Below are positions 1 to 8,466 of a DNA stretch of 64,000 nucleotides, piece after piece. The position numbers were made by a program, and so were the translations under genes. The notes beneath the pieces were generated by a model. That model made no database searches, had not been told where the DNA came from, and saw nothing but the letters and a program-made list of their open reading frames with translations. The stretch covers positions 1 through 64,000 of the forward strand of contig CAWIVY010000001.1 in assembly GCA_963839615.1 (NCBI GenBank), in the 5' to 3' direction. Position 1 is the stretch's first letter. Every line of letters begins with the position of its first letter. Origin of the DNA: DASQMT01 sp963839615. Its GTDB lineage: Bacteria; Actinomycetota; Thermoleophilia; Solirubrobacterales; Solirubrobacteraceae.

Positions 1-242
1 TTTCGAGCAGGGCGAGATGCATTACCAGGTCTGGAAATGGATCGACTCGGTGCAATGTCGAGTTTCCGCCTGCACGCGGTCTCCAGGACGGCGGTACACA
101 GGCCCATGGCTGTTGCGAACCGGCTTCCGGTTGCTCGGCTGCAGCGCCCAACCAGCTGCGCTTCTACCGCCAGATCTGCCGGAGAGCCCGCCGCTGGACT
201 GAGGCCACGCTCGAAGCTCGCCGAGCGGCAGAGACGGCCTGA
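1..242 (+). pseudogene. Broken copy of the C-terminal end of the DUF1990 gene (left arm)
   Basis: The reading starts in frame with the last 80 or so residues of the DUF1990 protein encoded at 1502-2806 on the other strand, with the shared motifs MHYQVWKWIDS and GPWLLRTGFRLLG. It is broken by at least three small indels (near 52, 95 and 143). The matching stop codon is the TGA at 240-242. It has no start within the window. It is the mirror image of the intact gene end, so it is a duplicate remnant or assembly artefact and not a separate gene. Confidence 0.7.
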
Positions 243-402
243 TCCGTGACGCGCTCGCGCCGGCGACGCCCCGCGCCCATTCGCTAGGGCCAGCCTCGCG
301 CCGTACTAGGTGGACTTCAAACGATCGGGGGCCGGACATGGCGCAGAAGTGCTCGACAATCGACGGGTGGTCATCCATCCGCCAGCCGAAGGCCGGGACG
401 TC

Positions 403-581
403 ATGACGCGACAAGGACCTGGGCGTGAGCAGGTTCTTGCTCGCTGCCGTCGTGTCGTTCCTGCTTCTCGATCGCGCTCTGGGCCACCGACAATCAGGAC
501 GAGGGCCTGTTCGTCGGTTTGTGGCTCCCGCGGATCCTCGCGGCCGGCGGCTTCTGGATGGCCGCGGTGCGAACGCGATGA
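403..581 (+). pseudogene. Frameshifted copy of the two-TM mini-protein (left arm)
   Basis: It begins at the same ATGACGCGACA as the intact copy at 1345 on the minus strand but takes a 1-base insertion right after the fourth codon and another in the first membrane segment, so the hydrophobic stretch is read in two frames. Its end is informative. In this arm the sequence reads into a TGA that overlaps the ATG of the next small gene (ATGA at 578-581), an arrangement the right arm has lost by one base. That suggests the true gene pair is coupled by a 4-base overlap. Confidence 0.5.
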
Positions 582-772
582 CCGAATTTGACGTCCTGCT
601 CGCCGTCGAAGGGCTCGCGGTGACGGTCCTCGTCGTGGCCGGGATGATCCTCATTACGCCGCAGGGCGCGGTCTATGCAATTGACGACGTGACCGACCCG
701 CAGGGCGCAGAGCTGGCAGCTGCAGCAGCTGATGCGATCGACCTCTCCCACACGGCCGCGGACCGCCGGTGA
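578..772 (+). CDS. Small single-TM protein, left-arm copy
   Basis: A 64-residue protein with one hydrophobic helix (about residues 5-26, LLAVEGLAVTVLVVAGMIL) followed by a short acidic, polar tail. It is the copy of the gene at 985-1173 on the minus strand. The frame is kept over its whole length despite about ten substitutions and a 6-base in-frame insertion in the tail, which is what coding constraint would leave and argues a little against pure sequencing noise. Function is unknown. If the inverted repeat is an assembly artefact this gene does not exist as a second copy. Confidence 0.4.
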   Translation: MTEFDVLLAVEGLAVTVLVVAGMILITPQGAVYAIDDVTDPQGAELAAAAADAIDLSHTAADRR

Positions 773-984
773 CTGGATAAGCTGAAAGAGCGGCGCTGAG
801 GGACGCAGCTGGCGTCGCGGACAGCGTGGCTGGCCCGCGAGAGTCCCGGTCGTCCAGGTCGCCGAACGCGACCCACAGCGGCGCGTTGGGCAACTGGACG
901 ACCGGGAACCTCGCGGGCCAGCCACGCTGTCCGCGACGCCAGCTGTCCCTCAGCGTCGCTCTGGCGCTCATCCGGTCGACCCCG

Positions 985-1173
985 TCACCGGCGGTCCGCG
1001 GCCGTGTGGGAGCGGTCGATCGCATCGGCTCGGCTCAGCTCTGCGCCCTGCGGGTCGGTCACGTCGTCGAGAGCATCGACCGCGCCCTGCGGCGTAATGA
1101 GGATCATCCCGGCCACGACGAGGACCGTCACCGCGAGCCCTGCGACGGCGAGCAGGACGTCGAGATCGGTCAT
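985..1173 (-). CDS. Small single-TM protein of unknown function
   Basis: A 62-residue protein: short N-terminus, one transmembrane helix (about residues 5-26, rich in L/V/A), then a polar tail containing DDVTDPQG. It follows the two-TM mini-gene directly, with start and upstream stop overlapping or nearly so, which indicates a two-gene transcript reading on from the DUF1990 gene strand. No catalytic motif is visible. It could be a membrane anchor or small subunit, but no function can be assigned. The copy at 578-772 preserves the frame, which supports it as a real gene. Confidence 0.5.
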   Translation of the reverse strand: MTDLDVLLAVAGLAVTVLVVAGMILITPQGAVDALDDVTDPQGAELSRADAIDRSHTAADRR

Positions 1174-1345
1174 CGCGTTCGACCGCAGCCATCCAGAAGC
1201 CGCCGGCCGCGAGGATCGACGGCACCCACAGCCCGACGAACAGGCCCTCGTCCCGATTGTCGGTGAACCAGAGCGCGATCGAGAGCAGGAACGACACGAC
1301 GGCAGCGAGCAAGAACAACCTCACGCCCAGGTCCTGTCGCGTCAT
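1170..1345 (-). CDS. Two-TM mini-protein, right-arm copy
   Basis: A 58-residue protein with two membrane helices (LFLLAAVVSFLLSIALW and FVGLWVPSILAAGGFW) joined by the polar loop TDNRDEG. As read, one missing base near 1180 carries the frame past its natural end and on to 968. The left-arm copy has the extra base and stops at a TGA overlapping the next gene's ATG, so I place the end at 1170. The loop plus FVGLW motif recurs in the protein at 2926-3183, so this is a small local family. Function unknown. Confidence 0.45.
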
Positions 1346-1501
1346 GACGTCCCGGCCTTCGGCTGGCGGATGGATGACCACCCGTCGATTGTGCGCACTC
1401 TCGCCATGTCCGGCCCCCAGATCGTTTGAAGTCCACCTAGTACGGCGCAGACTGGCCCAGGATCACGACGCGGGGCGTCGCCGGCGCGAGCGCGTCACGG
1501 A

Positions 1502-2806
1502 TCAGGCCGTCTCTGCCGCTCGGCGAGCTTCGAGCGTGGCCTCCGTCAGTCGGCGGACTCTCCGGCAGATCTGGCGGTAGAAGCGCAGCTGGTTCGTGCG
1601 GCCGAGCAACCGGAAGCCGGTTCGCAGCAGCCATGGGCCTGTGTCCGCCGTCTTGGAGACGGCGTGCAGGCGGAACTCGACATCGCCCGAGTCGATCCAT
1701 TTCCAGACCTGGTAATGCATCTCGCCCTGCTCGAAATGGCCGTCCAGCGTCTGATAGGCCCAGCCGGTCACGTGTGCGCGGGACCCGTCGACCACACGCT
1801 CGTCCTCATAGACCTCGCTGACCCGTACGCCGACGGCGAACCGGACCGACAGGAAACGGATCTGGAGGAGCATGTCGCGACCTTTCAGCGGTGCCGCCGG
1901 GTCGTAGACCGCGCGGACCGTGCCCGGATTGGCGAGTTGGTAATCGACCATGAGCCGGCGGGCCAGCTCCCAGGTACCGTCATGCTCGGGGGGTCCGGGA
2001 GCCTCGTGTGGCAGCGGTTGGACCAGATCGTCGACGTGCCAGCCGGTCGAGCTCGTGTAGTCCGCGGTCCTCGAGGCATCGAAGTTCACGCCGCGTTGCG
2101 AGAGCGCGGCCAGTCGGTGGCGCGCCCGCCGGCTCGCGGTGCTCGCCACGCCGTCCTCGCGTCGACCGCCGGCCTCGACCCGGCGGGTGGTGATGACGAC
2201 CCCGCCTTCCATCGTGCCTCGTGCGAGCTTGATCACGCGCTCGAGCACAGAGGTCCACATGTGCAGCTGGACCTCCTTGGCCAGCCGCAGGTGCGAGTAC
2301 ATGAGGTCTGACAACCAGTCGCCGCTGCGAGCCCACGATTCGATCGTGAACTCGAGGCCGCGACGATCGGTGCGCGCACGGAACTCGATCTGGCCGGCCT
2401 CGAGATGGCCGGTCAGCGTCGCAAGGCGGAAGCCGCCGGGCCAGCGGCCCACCACCCGCACCGGCCCGTCCCAGGGCCCGGGCATCCGCACGACGTACTC
2501 ATCGCCGACCGCGAGCGGTCCGTCGCCGCCGAGCTTCTGGAACGTGGCGAACTCGGACGGCGCGATGGCATCGAGATCTGCGGCGATCCGGTCCATGAGG
2601 TCGTCCGGTCCGAGCTCACCTCCAACGATCCGTGTGCGGTAGATGCGGTGCAGGAGCGGCCCGGTTCCGTCGCCGGTCTCCTGCACATCGTCGCGATCGA
2701 CGTCCGCAGGAAGGTCTGGCGCCGCGTCCTCTGAGGGGGAGCCGATCATCTCCCACCGGTGGACCGCGGTGGTGCGCCAGAAGTAGCTCCAAGCCGTGAG
2801 GGCCAT
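1502..2806 (-). CDS. Tandem DUF1990 domain protein
   Basis: A 434-residue cytosolic protein with two related halves. In the N-terminal half (about 60-210) the run GDEYVVRMPGPW, then GHLEAGQIEF, then FTIESWARSGDWLSDLMY matches the DUF1990 layout. The C-terminal half (about 260-420) repeats it with FAVGVRVSEVYED, GHFEQGEMHY and FRLHAVSKTADTGPWLLR. DUF1990 proteins are related to the SRPBCC fold; their role is not established. The ATG at 2806 is chosen because the upstream 31 codons (to 2899) look non-coding. The last 235 bases lie in the inverted repeat. Usual family members have one domain, so the doubling is a mild oddity. Confidence 0.75.
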   Translation of the reverse strand: MALTAWSYFWRTTAVHRWEMIGSPSEDAAPDLPADVDRDDVQETGDGTGPLLHRIYRTRIVGGELGPDDLMDRIAADLDAIAPSEFATFQKLGGDGPLAVGDEYVVRMPGPWDGPVRVVGRWPGGFRLATLTGHLEAGQIEFRARTDRRGLEFTIESWARSGDWLSDLMYSHLRLAKEVQLHMWTSVLERVIKLARGTMEGGVVITTRRVEAGGRREDGVASTASRRARHRLAALSQRGVNFDASRTADYTSSTGWHVDDLVQPLPHEAPGPPEHDGTWELARRLMVDYQLANPGTVRAVYDPAAPLKGRDMLLQIRFLSVRFAVGVRVSEVYEDERVVDGSRAHVTGWAYQTLDGHFEQGEMHYQVWKWIDSGDVEFRLHAVSKTADTGPWLLRTGFRLLGRTNQLRFYRQICRRVRRLTEATLEARRAAETA

Positions 2807-2925
2807 ACCACCCGGCCAGCGGGCGGCGGTCCTGAAGCGCAATGGGAAGGATTGCCTCCGCGGCACGCCTGGATGCTTACCCATCGGGACGTTCACCATG
2901 CGCTTGCGTCAAGCTGCCTGGTCCT

Positions 2926-3183
2926 ATGACGCCGAACCTCCCGGAATCCGTGCCGCTTCGCAGCGAGCATCTCTACGCCACTTCACTCGCTTCGATCGCG
3001 CTGTGCATCACGCTCTGGATCCGCGCCAAGACCATCGGTGAGGATGAGCGTGGCAACGCTGAACGGCGTGCGATCTTCGTCGGGCTCTGGCCCCCGATGT
3101 TCTGGCTCATCGGCGACACCGTCCGCCGCCGGCAGGAGCGACTCGCCCGCGCGAGCGGGCTCCTGCGAGCGTTCCGCAGGTAG
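2926..3183 (+). CDS. Small two-TM protein related to the 1170-1345 protein
   Basis: An 85-residue protein with helices at about 16-33 (LYATSLASIALCITLW) and 50-65 (AIFVGLWPPMFWLIG) and a basic C-terminal tail. The second helix shares FVGLWxP with the mini-protein in the inverted repeat, and both have an acidic loop between helices. The start at 2926 is the first ATG close to the conserved part; a GTG at 2950 is also possible. It is divergent from the DUF1990 gene. Function unknown. Confidence 0.5.
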   Translation: MTPNLPESVPLRSEHLYATSLASIALCITLWIRAKTIGEDERGNAERRAIFVGLWPPMFWLIGDTVRRRQERLARASGLLRAFRR

Positions 3184-3403
3184 GGCCGGAGTTCGCTATC
3201 GCGTATGCCGAGCGCTCGGGCCGAAAGTACTCCTCTCGCCTCGAGGGAGCACTCAGGCGAGAGCGCTCGGTCCCTGCAAGCGGTCGCGACAGCACGCGAG
3301 CGTAAGACGCTCGCACCGGACGACTAATGGGAGCCTTCGCGCACGCTGAGTGCGCTCTCGCTATCCGCGCATTGCAGCACTCGGCGACTGGGTGCGCTTC
3401 CCA

Positions 3404-3790
3404 TCAGCGCACGCGGTCCGCCATCAACGCGTGCGCGTCCTCCAGCGCGCCAGCGGCGTCCTCCCAGTCGGTGTCAGGCAGGTCGAGGCGCAGACCGACC
3501 CAGCCCCGATGGCCGACGTACGGCGGCACGAACCAGCGGACCGGGTCGCCGGCCACGACGCCCTCCTGCATGCCCTCTGGCGCGGCGAGCCACAAGCACA
3601 GGCGCCCCTCGCCCCACTCGCGCTCGTCGTGCAGCGACGCGAACGTCCGGGCAGTGCGTCCCTCGCCGACGAAGAACGTCGGCGATCCGTGCGAGAGCTT
3701 CTCGAACGCGCCGGGCAGAGCCTCGATTACCGGGCGGATCCGGTCGAGCGCCGCCTGCAGCCGCGGTGTGCTGATCACGTCGTGCGCCAT
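3404..3790 (-). CDS. MmcQ/YjbR family protein
   Basis: A 128-residue cytosolic protein of the MmcQ/YjbR (CyaY-like fold) family, which is often labelled DNA-binding without a defined role. Typical family features are visible: an opening LP.AFEKLSHGSPTFFVG, the mid-protein ARTFASLHD, the strand GRLCLWLAA, and RWFVPPYVGHRGWVGLRLD followed by a C-terminal helix with W and D residues. The length matches the family. It stands alone, with about 220 bases of no evident coding before it and about 300 bases of no recognisable feature after it up to 4089. Confidence 0.8.
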   Translation of the reverse strand: MAHDVISTPRLQAALDRIRPVIEALPGAFEKLSHGSPTFFVGEGRTARTFASLHDEREWGEGRLCLWLAAPEGMQEGVVAGDPVRWFVPPYVGHRGWVGLRLDLPDTDWEDAAGALEDAHALMADRVR

Positions 3791-4089
3791 GCCGCGGAGA
3801 CTCGCACAGCCGGTCGGGCGATGACGGAGGAGCGCGATCCAATCCCACGGGCAAACGGGAGAAATCCCAACCAGGTCCTTCGCCGCCTCTTACCGCTTCG
3901 CGCGCAAACCGGCAGTCGCGACCGGGCCGGTCAGACCACTGCCTCGGATGAACCTGAGCGGCATGACCGTGGTGTCGACGCGCCACGCCGAGACCGCGGG
4001 CCAGCGGCACCGCGCCCGAGCGCGCGATCCCTTTGCCGGCGGTCCTGGTCATTATTGGCACACGCGCGAGGTGGTGCGACCGCCAGAAA

Positions 4090-5982
4090 ATGGTGCGTGC
4101 CTGCGTTCTCGCGTGCATGAGACTTCTCGCACGAACTTGGGTCTTCGCGCTGGTGGCGGGCGTCGTCGCCCTGCCGGGGATCGCCGGCGCCCATGAGCTC
4201 TTCGATCACGCTCCGCCGTCGCTGACGCCGCCGCCCGCGCCGGTGAAGCAGGCCCAGTATGGAGGCCCGGGCGCGCAGTGGGAGTTCGTCGACAGCATCG
4301 TGACGGGCAATCCGCACAGCGATCTGGACTTTTTCAGAAGCGGCGGCGAGACGTTCCTGTCGGCCGGCACGCTTGGCGTCGCGCCGAACGGCGGCGGGCA
4401 GACGCTCGTACGGCTGACCGATGGCGAGCGGATCGATCCGGAGATCGTCGCGCAGGCGCCGACCGCGTCGTGCGTCGCCAACGAGGCGGCCGCGCTCGGC
4501 CTGCAGCACGACGTCGAGGCATCGCCGAAGGGCGGGACCATTCTGAACGCGACGAACCGGTCGGCCGCGCGGGGCGACGCGCAGATCGTCGTCGACGCGA
4601 CCGACGCACAGGGCCGCTGCCACGACAGCCAGTTCTTCGGCGGCGTGTCGCAGGCCGGCGTGAGCGACAAGCGTGGCGGGCTTGAGATCATCGACGTCAC
4701 CGACCCGGAGAACCCGGTCGAGATCGGCCTGACCTCGCACATCGGCGAGGCGCACACGGTCAACATCGACCCGAAGCGGCCGCACATCGCCTACGCCGTC
4801 ACCTCCGACAGCGTCAGCGTGTCGTCCGACGGCAAGCGCTCCAACGAGACCGGCGGCTTCGCGCTCGACGGCTTCGAGGTGGTCGACATGTCCTCGTGCA
4901 TGAACTTCCCGGCGGGCACGACGACCGCGCAGAAGCGCGCGAGCTGCCGGCCGGAGGTCTTCCGCTACCGCTATCCGGACGTCACGATGGCGCAGGGCCA
5001 CACCAATAAGAGCAGCATCTACGGCTGCCACGAGCTCGAGATCTACGCCGACGATCGCCTGACCTGCGGCAGCGGCGGCGCGCTGATCGTGCTCGACGTA
5101 AGCGGCGCGTTCGACGACGACGGTACGCCGCGCGACTTCAGCGACGACCGCCCGTTCGGGACGCCGCTGCCCTGCACGGTCCGTGACAGCGCCTCGACGG
5201 CCTTCCCGACCGGCGCCAAGGTGACCGACTGCGTCGACGGCTCCGGCCTCGGTAGCGACGACCTGATCGTCTCGAAGTGGCTCCAGAGCGGCGCACCGTC
5301 GCTGCAGGGCGTCAACTACCTCGGATCGGTGTTCCACATGGGCCGCGAGTCGGCGACCGGTGCCGTCACGCCGGACTACGACTCGACCCAGGACATCGAC
5401 TTCGACCACGAGGCCGAGTACTCGGAGTCGCGCAGGCTGCTGATCGCGACCGACGAGCGCGGCGGCGGCGTGCTCCCACCGGGCGCCTCATGCTCCTCGG
5501 TCGCGGACAACAAGACCGGCAACGGCGGCGTGCACTTCTACAAGGCCGACGCACTGCGGCAGGCGACCCCGTCCACCGCCGGAGAGGCGCACACCGCGTA
5601 CGCCCGGACGCCCGACGGCGAGAAGGCGATCTACCGCGCGCCGATCCGAACTGGCGGCCAGGCGACGGTCTGCACCGCCCACGTGTTCCAGCAGATCCCC
5701 GGCCAGAACCGGATCTTCATGGGCTGGTACTCGCAGGGCACGCAGGTGATCGACTTCACCGAGAATCGCGACGGCACGGTGACACTCAAGGAGGCCGGCT
5801 ACTTCATCCCGGCCAACGCCAACGAGTGGACATCGCACGTCTTCAAGACCCGCAAGAACAGGGACGGCACCTGGACATACTGGGGCGCCGCCGCCGACTT
5901 CAACCTCGGCGAACGCGGCCGCAACGCGATCGACATCTGGAAGGTCACGCTGCCGGCCCCGCCGACGCCGCGCGCGCGCTGA
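4090..5982 (+). CDS. Secreted LVIVD-repeat-type beta-propeller protein
   Basis: A 630-residue exported protein. A signal peptide is visible at about residues 1-35 (basic start, VFALVAGVVALPG core, then AGAHE). The body has repeated propeller strands of the kind found in LVIVD proteins: GGLEIIDVTDPENPVEIG, HTVNIDPKRPHIAYAVTSD, FEVVDMSSC, GGALIVLDVSGAF and TQVIDFTENRDGTV. Many paired cysteines fit an extracytoplasmic protein. LVIVD repeats are thought to form surface propellers and no enzyme activity is known. The start could also be ATG 4117, which gives a shorter, cleaner signal peptide; 4090 has a GAGGTGG 15 bases upstream. It is monocistronic. Confidence 0.75.
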   Translation: MVRACVLACMRLLARTWVFALVAGVVALPGIAGAHELFDHAPPSLTPPPAPVKQAQYGGPGAQWEFVDSIVTGNPHSDLDFFRSGGETFLSAGTLGVAPNGGGQTLVRLTDGERIDPEIVAQAPTASCVANEAAALGLQHDVEASPKGGTILNATNRSAARGDAQIVVDATDAQGRCHDSQFFGGVSQAGVSDKRGGLEIIDVTDPENPVEIGLTSHIGEAHTVNIDPKRPHIAYAVTSDSVSVSSDGKRSNETGGFALDGFEVVDMSSCMNFPAGTTTAQKRASCRPEVFRYRYPDVTMAQGHTNKSSIYGCHELEIYADDRLTCGSGGALIVLDVSGAFDDDGTPRDFSDDRPFGTPLPCTVRDSASTAFPTGAKVTDCVDGSGLGSDDLIVSKWLQSGAPSLQGVNYLGSVFHMGRESATGAVTPDYDSTQDIDFDHEAEYSESRRLLIATDERGGGVLPPGASCSSVADNKTGNGGVHFYKADALRQATPSTAGEAHTAYARTPDGEKAIYRAPIRTGGQATVCTAHVFQQIPGQNRIFMGWYSQGTQVIDFTENRDGTVTLKEAGYFIPANANEWTSHVFKTRKNRDGTWTYWGAAADFNLGERGRNAIDIWKVTLPAPPTPRAR

Positions 5983-6192
5983 CACCGCGCCCGGGTGAGG
6001 GCGCGCCACGCGCGCGCTCTCACCCGGCTTCCGCGCGGAGCACGGCGAGAACGCGCGAACCATCCTGCCGCAGCAGAGCAAGTACATATCGACACTGCAC
6101 GCTGCTGCTCGTCGCGCATTGCAGCACTCGTTGGGAGGTGCTCCGAGCGTAATTGCTTCCTCCTCATCGGGTCGCATGGGAATATCGCCGCA

Positions 6193-6675
6193 GTGACCGC
6201 GGAGGGGCAGCCCGGGCAGAAGCGCGGGACGGCGGGCGTCATCGCGCCTCCGCCGGTCATCTACCTGGCATTTCTAGGGCTCGGGTTTGCGTTCGAGTGG
6301 CTGATGCCGGGAGCCGAGCTTCGGGGGTGGGTCCAGTGGATTGGAGCCGTCGTGATCGTCGCCGGCGTCGCGCTGATGATCTCGTTCGAGTCCGCGTTCA
6401 AGCGGGTCGGCACCGATGCCAATCCGTATAGGCCCTCGACGGCGCTCGCTACGGATGGGCCGTACCGGTTCAGCCGCAATCCCGCCTATCTCGGCATGGC
6501 GATCACCTACATCGGAATCACGCTTGCGGCGGCGGCGCCGTGGGCGCTCTTGATGCTCGCGCCGGCGATGCTGGTGGTCCAGTACGGAGTGATCGCGCGC
6601 GAGGAGCGGTACCTCGAGCGGCTCTTCGGCGAGGACTACCTGGCCTACAAGCGGACCACTCGGCGCTGGATCTGA
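6193..6675 (+). CDS. Membrane isoprenylcysteine-methyltransferase-like protein
   Basis: A 160-residue membrane protein of the ICMT/phospholipid methyltransferase superfamily. It has three to four hydrophobic segments and the family's C-terminal SAM-binding signature: GPYRFSRNPAYLG (the R-[HN]-P-x-Y motif) followed, after the last helix, by REERYLERLFGEDYLAYK. These enzymes methylate small lipid or isoprenoid carboxylates and the bacterial substrates are mostly unknown. I chose the GTG at 6193 because coding character begins there and the upstream in-frame extension to 5995 is arginine-rich noise. No operon partner. Confidence 0.75.
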   Translation: MTAEGQPGQKRGTAGVIAPPPVIYLAFLGLGFAFEWLMPGAELRGWVQWIGAVVIVAGVALMISFESAFKRVGTDANPYRPSTALATDGPYRFSRNPAYLGMAITYIGITLAAAAPWALLMLAPAMLVVQYGVIAREERYLERLFGEDYLAYKRTTRRWI

Positions 6676-6994
6676 CGTGATCGCTCTCTACTCGCTCGTG
6701 TACCGGACGCTGACCTGATTGATTTCGCCTGGGGCTGCTCGACACAACCGTCCCGAAGCTGAACGCTTCGTCCGATGAGACATCGACGCTGACCGTCGGC
6801 GCCGGCTCCTCGTGTGAGGCATTTCCGATAGTGCCCGGTACCACGCGCCGGCTATCGGAAGTCGCGCCAAGCAGCACTCGTCGGCTTGCCGCCCGTGCTC
6901 TTGCCTGCAGCGAACAGCACCTACTTACTTCTAACGTGGCCCAAACGCGGCCCAGCGCGTTTCACCGACACCGCGTCAACAGCCCAGACGCAAA
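6676..6994. other. Gene-poor stretch with a hairpin and a possible gene remnant
   Basis: No intact gene is visible. A stem TTCCGATAG (6823-6831) pairs with CTATCGGAA (6852-6860) around a 20-base loop, without a T-run. On the minus strand about 6688-6877 can be read, with one frame change, as a protein tail (TVSVDVSSDEAFSF then GEINQVSVRYTSE and a stop), which could be the degraded 3' end of a gene. This reading is weak. Confidence 0.3.
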
Positions 6995-7022
6995 GAAAAA
7001 CCCGCCGTTTCCAGCGGGTTTC
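6995..7022 (-). terminator. Rho-independent terminator after tRNA-Thr
   Basis: Read on the minus strand, ACCCGC pairs with GCGGGT around TGGAAACG and is followed by a run of five Ts. It lies a few bases beyond the 3' end of tRNA-Thr, on the same strand, where a tRNA transcript should end. Confidence 0.75.
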
Positions 7023-7026
7023 TCGA

Positions 7027-7099
<73 letters not shown>

Positions 7100-7252
7100 G
7101 CAAAGACCTGCAAATCCGCACCTTCATCAAACCAACAGACGGGATTCAACCCGCCCGCCCTGCGCACCATACTGCGGAGGGCGAACAGCGATGCGGCTCG
7201 CTGGACCGTATGTTGCGTCCAGTTTAGGGCGTCGCGAAGTACGAGCGCCCGC

Positions 7253-7612
7253 TCACAGCTCGCGGGGATCGGCGGTCAGCGCCCCTCCGGCGTCGCCCGT
7301 GTTGATCGTGCCCTTCGGCTCGATCAGCAGGACATGCGTCTCCTCGTCGGCCTCCGGACAGTGCTCGACGCCACGAGGAACGACGAACAGCTCGCCTGCT
7401 CGCAGGTCGACGTCGCGGTCGCGAAGGTGGATTGTCAATCTGCCGCGCATCACGAGGAAGAAGTCATCGGTCTCGTCGTGCTTGTGCCACACGAAGCGGC
7501 CGGTGACCTTGACGATCTGCAACTTGTAGTCGTTGAGATAGCCGACGATGCCGGGTTCGTACGGGCGCTCCAGCAGAGCGAACTTCTCGGCAAGGTTGAT
7601 CTTGTCGTCCAC
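7253..7612 (-). CDS. Cupin domain protein
   Basis: A 119-residue single-domain cupin of the type related to mannose-6-phosphate isomerase C-termini. Cupin motif 1 is seen as FVWHKHDETDDFFLVMRG (H, H, E metal ligands) and motif 2 as LFVVPRGVEHCPEADEET with its histidine. Metal binding is therefore likely; substrate unknown. It is divergent from the ABM-domain gene at 7645 with only 32 bases between the starts, so the two probably share a control region. Confidence 0.85.
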   Translation of the reverse strand: MDDKINLAEKFALLERPYEPGIVGYLNDYKLQIVKVTGRFVWHKHDETDDFFLVMRGRLTIHLRDRDVDLRAGELFVVPRGVEHCPEADEETHVLLIEPKGTINTGDAGGALTADPREL

Positions 7613-7644
7613 TCGCCTCAGCCTCCTCGTTAGAACTCCGGAGC

Positions 7645-7953
7645 ATGATCACACGGCTGTGGCGGGGCTGGACGGCGATCGAGGACGCCGACGCGTATGA
7701 GCAGTTCCTCCTGGGCGAGCTGTTTCCGTCGATGCGCAGCATCGCGGGCTTCCGGGGCGCGGATGTGCTGCGCCGCCCCGAGCGCGACGAGGTCGCGTTC
7801 GTCACCCTGACGCGATTCGACTCACTCGATGACATCCGCAAGTTCGCCGGGGACGACTACGAGGGGCCGGTTCTCGAGCCGCAAGCGCTCGCCCTGCTGT
7901 CGCGCTACGAGGAGCGAGCTCTCCACTTCGATACCCCGTCGTTCACCGTCTGA
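7645..7953 (+). CDS. Antibiotic-biosynthesis-monooxygenase (ABM) fold protein
   Basis: A 102-residue dimeric alpha-beta barrel protein of the ABM type: MITRLWRGWT as the first strand, a helix with EDADAYEQFL, then GFRGADVLRRPERDEVAFVTLTRFDSLDDIRKFAG. Family members act on small aromatic or quinone substrates or simply bind them; nothing here fixes the reaction. It pairs divergently with the cupin gene, a common arrangement for small stress-response or detoxification genes. Confidence 0.75.
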   Translation: MITRLWRGWTAIEDADAYEQFLLGELFPSMRSIAGFRGADVLRRPERDEVAFVTLTRFDSLDDIRKFAGDDYEGPVLEPQALALLSRYEERALHFDTPSFTV

Positions 7954-7971
7954 CGCTCGCGCGTGGGGCGA

Positions 7972-8426
7972 TCAGGTGACGCGGTAGATCTCGTACTCGA
8001 GCTCCGTCGTTCCGAGGATGTGCCCTCGGGCGACGAACAGGTGCTTGTTCAACCACGTGTACTTCTCTGCGCCGGTGTCGAACGTCACCGCGAAGCGCAT
8101 GTATTGATCGTCCCACTCGGTTGGCTCGTCGTTCGCCGCGGCGCTGACGAACTTGTCGGTCTGCTCGACCAACCCGGTGTAGCTCATCAGGATGAGCGCG
8201 CCGTCGTCCGTCACCAGCTGACGCGCACGTCGGGACGGCCGAAGCCATCGGAGGAAGCCGTGTACCAGTCGCCTCCCGGCATCGCGATCGACGCCCTCAC
8301 GCCTTCGCCCTCGAGCGTTCCGCTGGTCATCTCCCAGTACTGCCGGGTCCCGTGCGGGGACCCTTCCGTGCTCTCGAGCGGTCCACGAATCGAGAAGCGG
8401 TAGGTCAGGACGCGCTCGAGTTCCAT
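7972..8426 (-). pseudogene. DUF3237 family gene broken by one missing base
   Basis: The two frames together give a complete DUF3237 protein of about 150 residues. Frame one starts MELERVLTYRFSIRG at 8426 and runs through GTRQYWEMTSGTLEG and MPGGDWYTASSDGFGRPDVRV. One base appears to be missing near 8217, and the other frame continues QLVTDDGALILMSYTG to the stop at 7972. The join reads naturally as RPDVRV-QLVTDDG, the family's usual sequence. Either a recent mutation or, more likely given other single-base breaks nearby, a sequencing error. DUF3237 has no firm function. Confidence 0.7.
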
Positions 8427-8466
8427 CTGACGATCTCCGGTGCCGTCGGCAGGGTAGCGTTCGCGG

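Larger units (their letters stand above)
1..1736. repeat. Large imperfect inverted repeat (two arms of about 0.86 kb, almost no spacer)
   Basis: Bases 1-868 are, with scattered differences, the reverse complement of about 883-1736; the axis of symmetry lies near 870-876. Landmarks that pair across the axis are the 'gtactaggtggacttcaaacg' block (about 304 and 1440), the ATGACGCGACA gene start (403 and 1345) and the CGTCCAG/CTGGACG pair (851 and 894). The right arm carries the intact end of a DUF1990 gene and two small genes. The left arm carries the same genes with many 1-2 base indels. It is either a real inverted duplication with one copy decaying, or a fold-back artefact at a contig end built from uncorrected long reads; the spread of single-base insertions favours the artefact. 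Confidence 0.85.

Noticed and set aside
3931..5409. Long minus-strand open frame opposite the LVIVD-type protein
   Set aside because: It is arginine/valine/aspartate-rich with no motif and lies antisense to a gene with clear repeats and a signal peptide; GC-rich codon bias keeps the complement open.
6688..6877. Protein-like tail on the minus strand read across a frame change
   Set aside because: Too short and needs a frame change with no matching domain; recorded only as a possible remnant.
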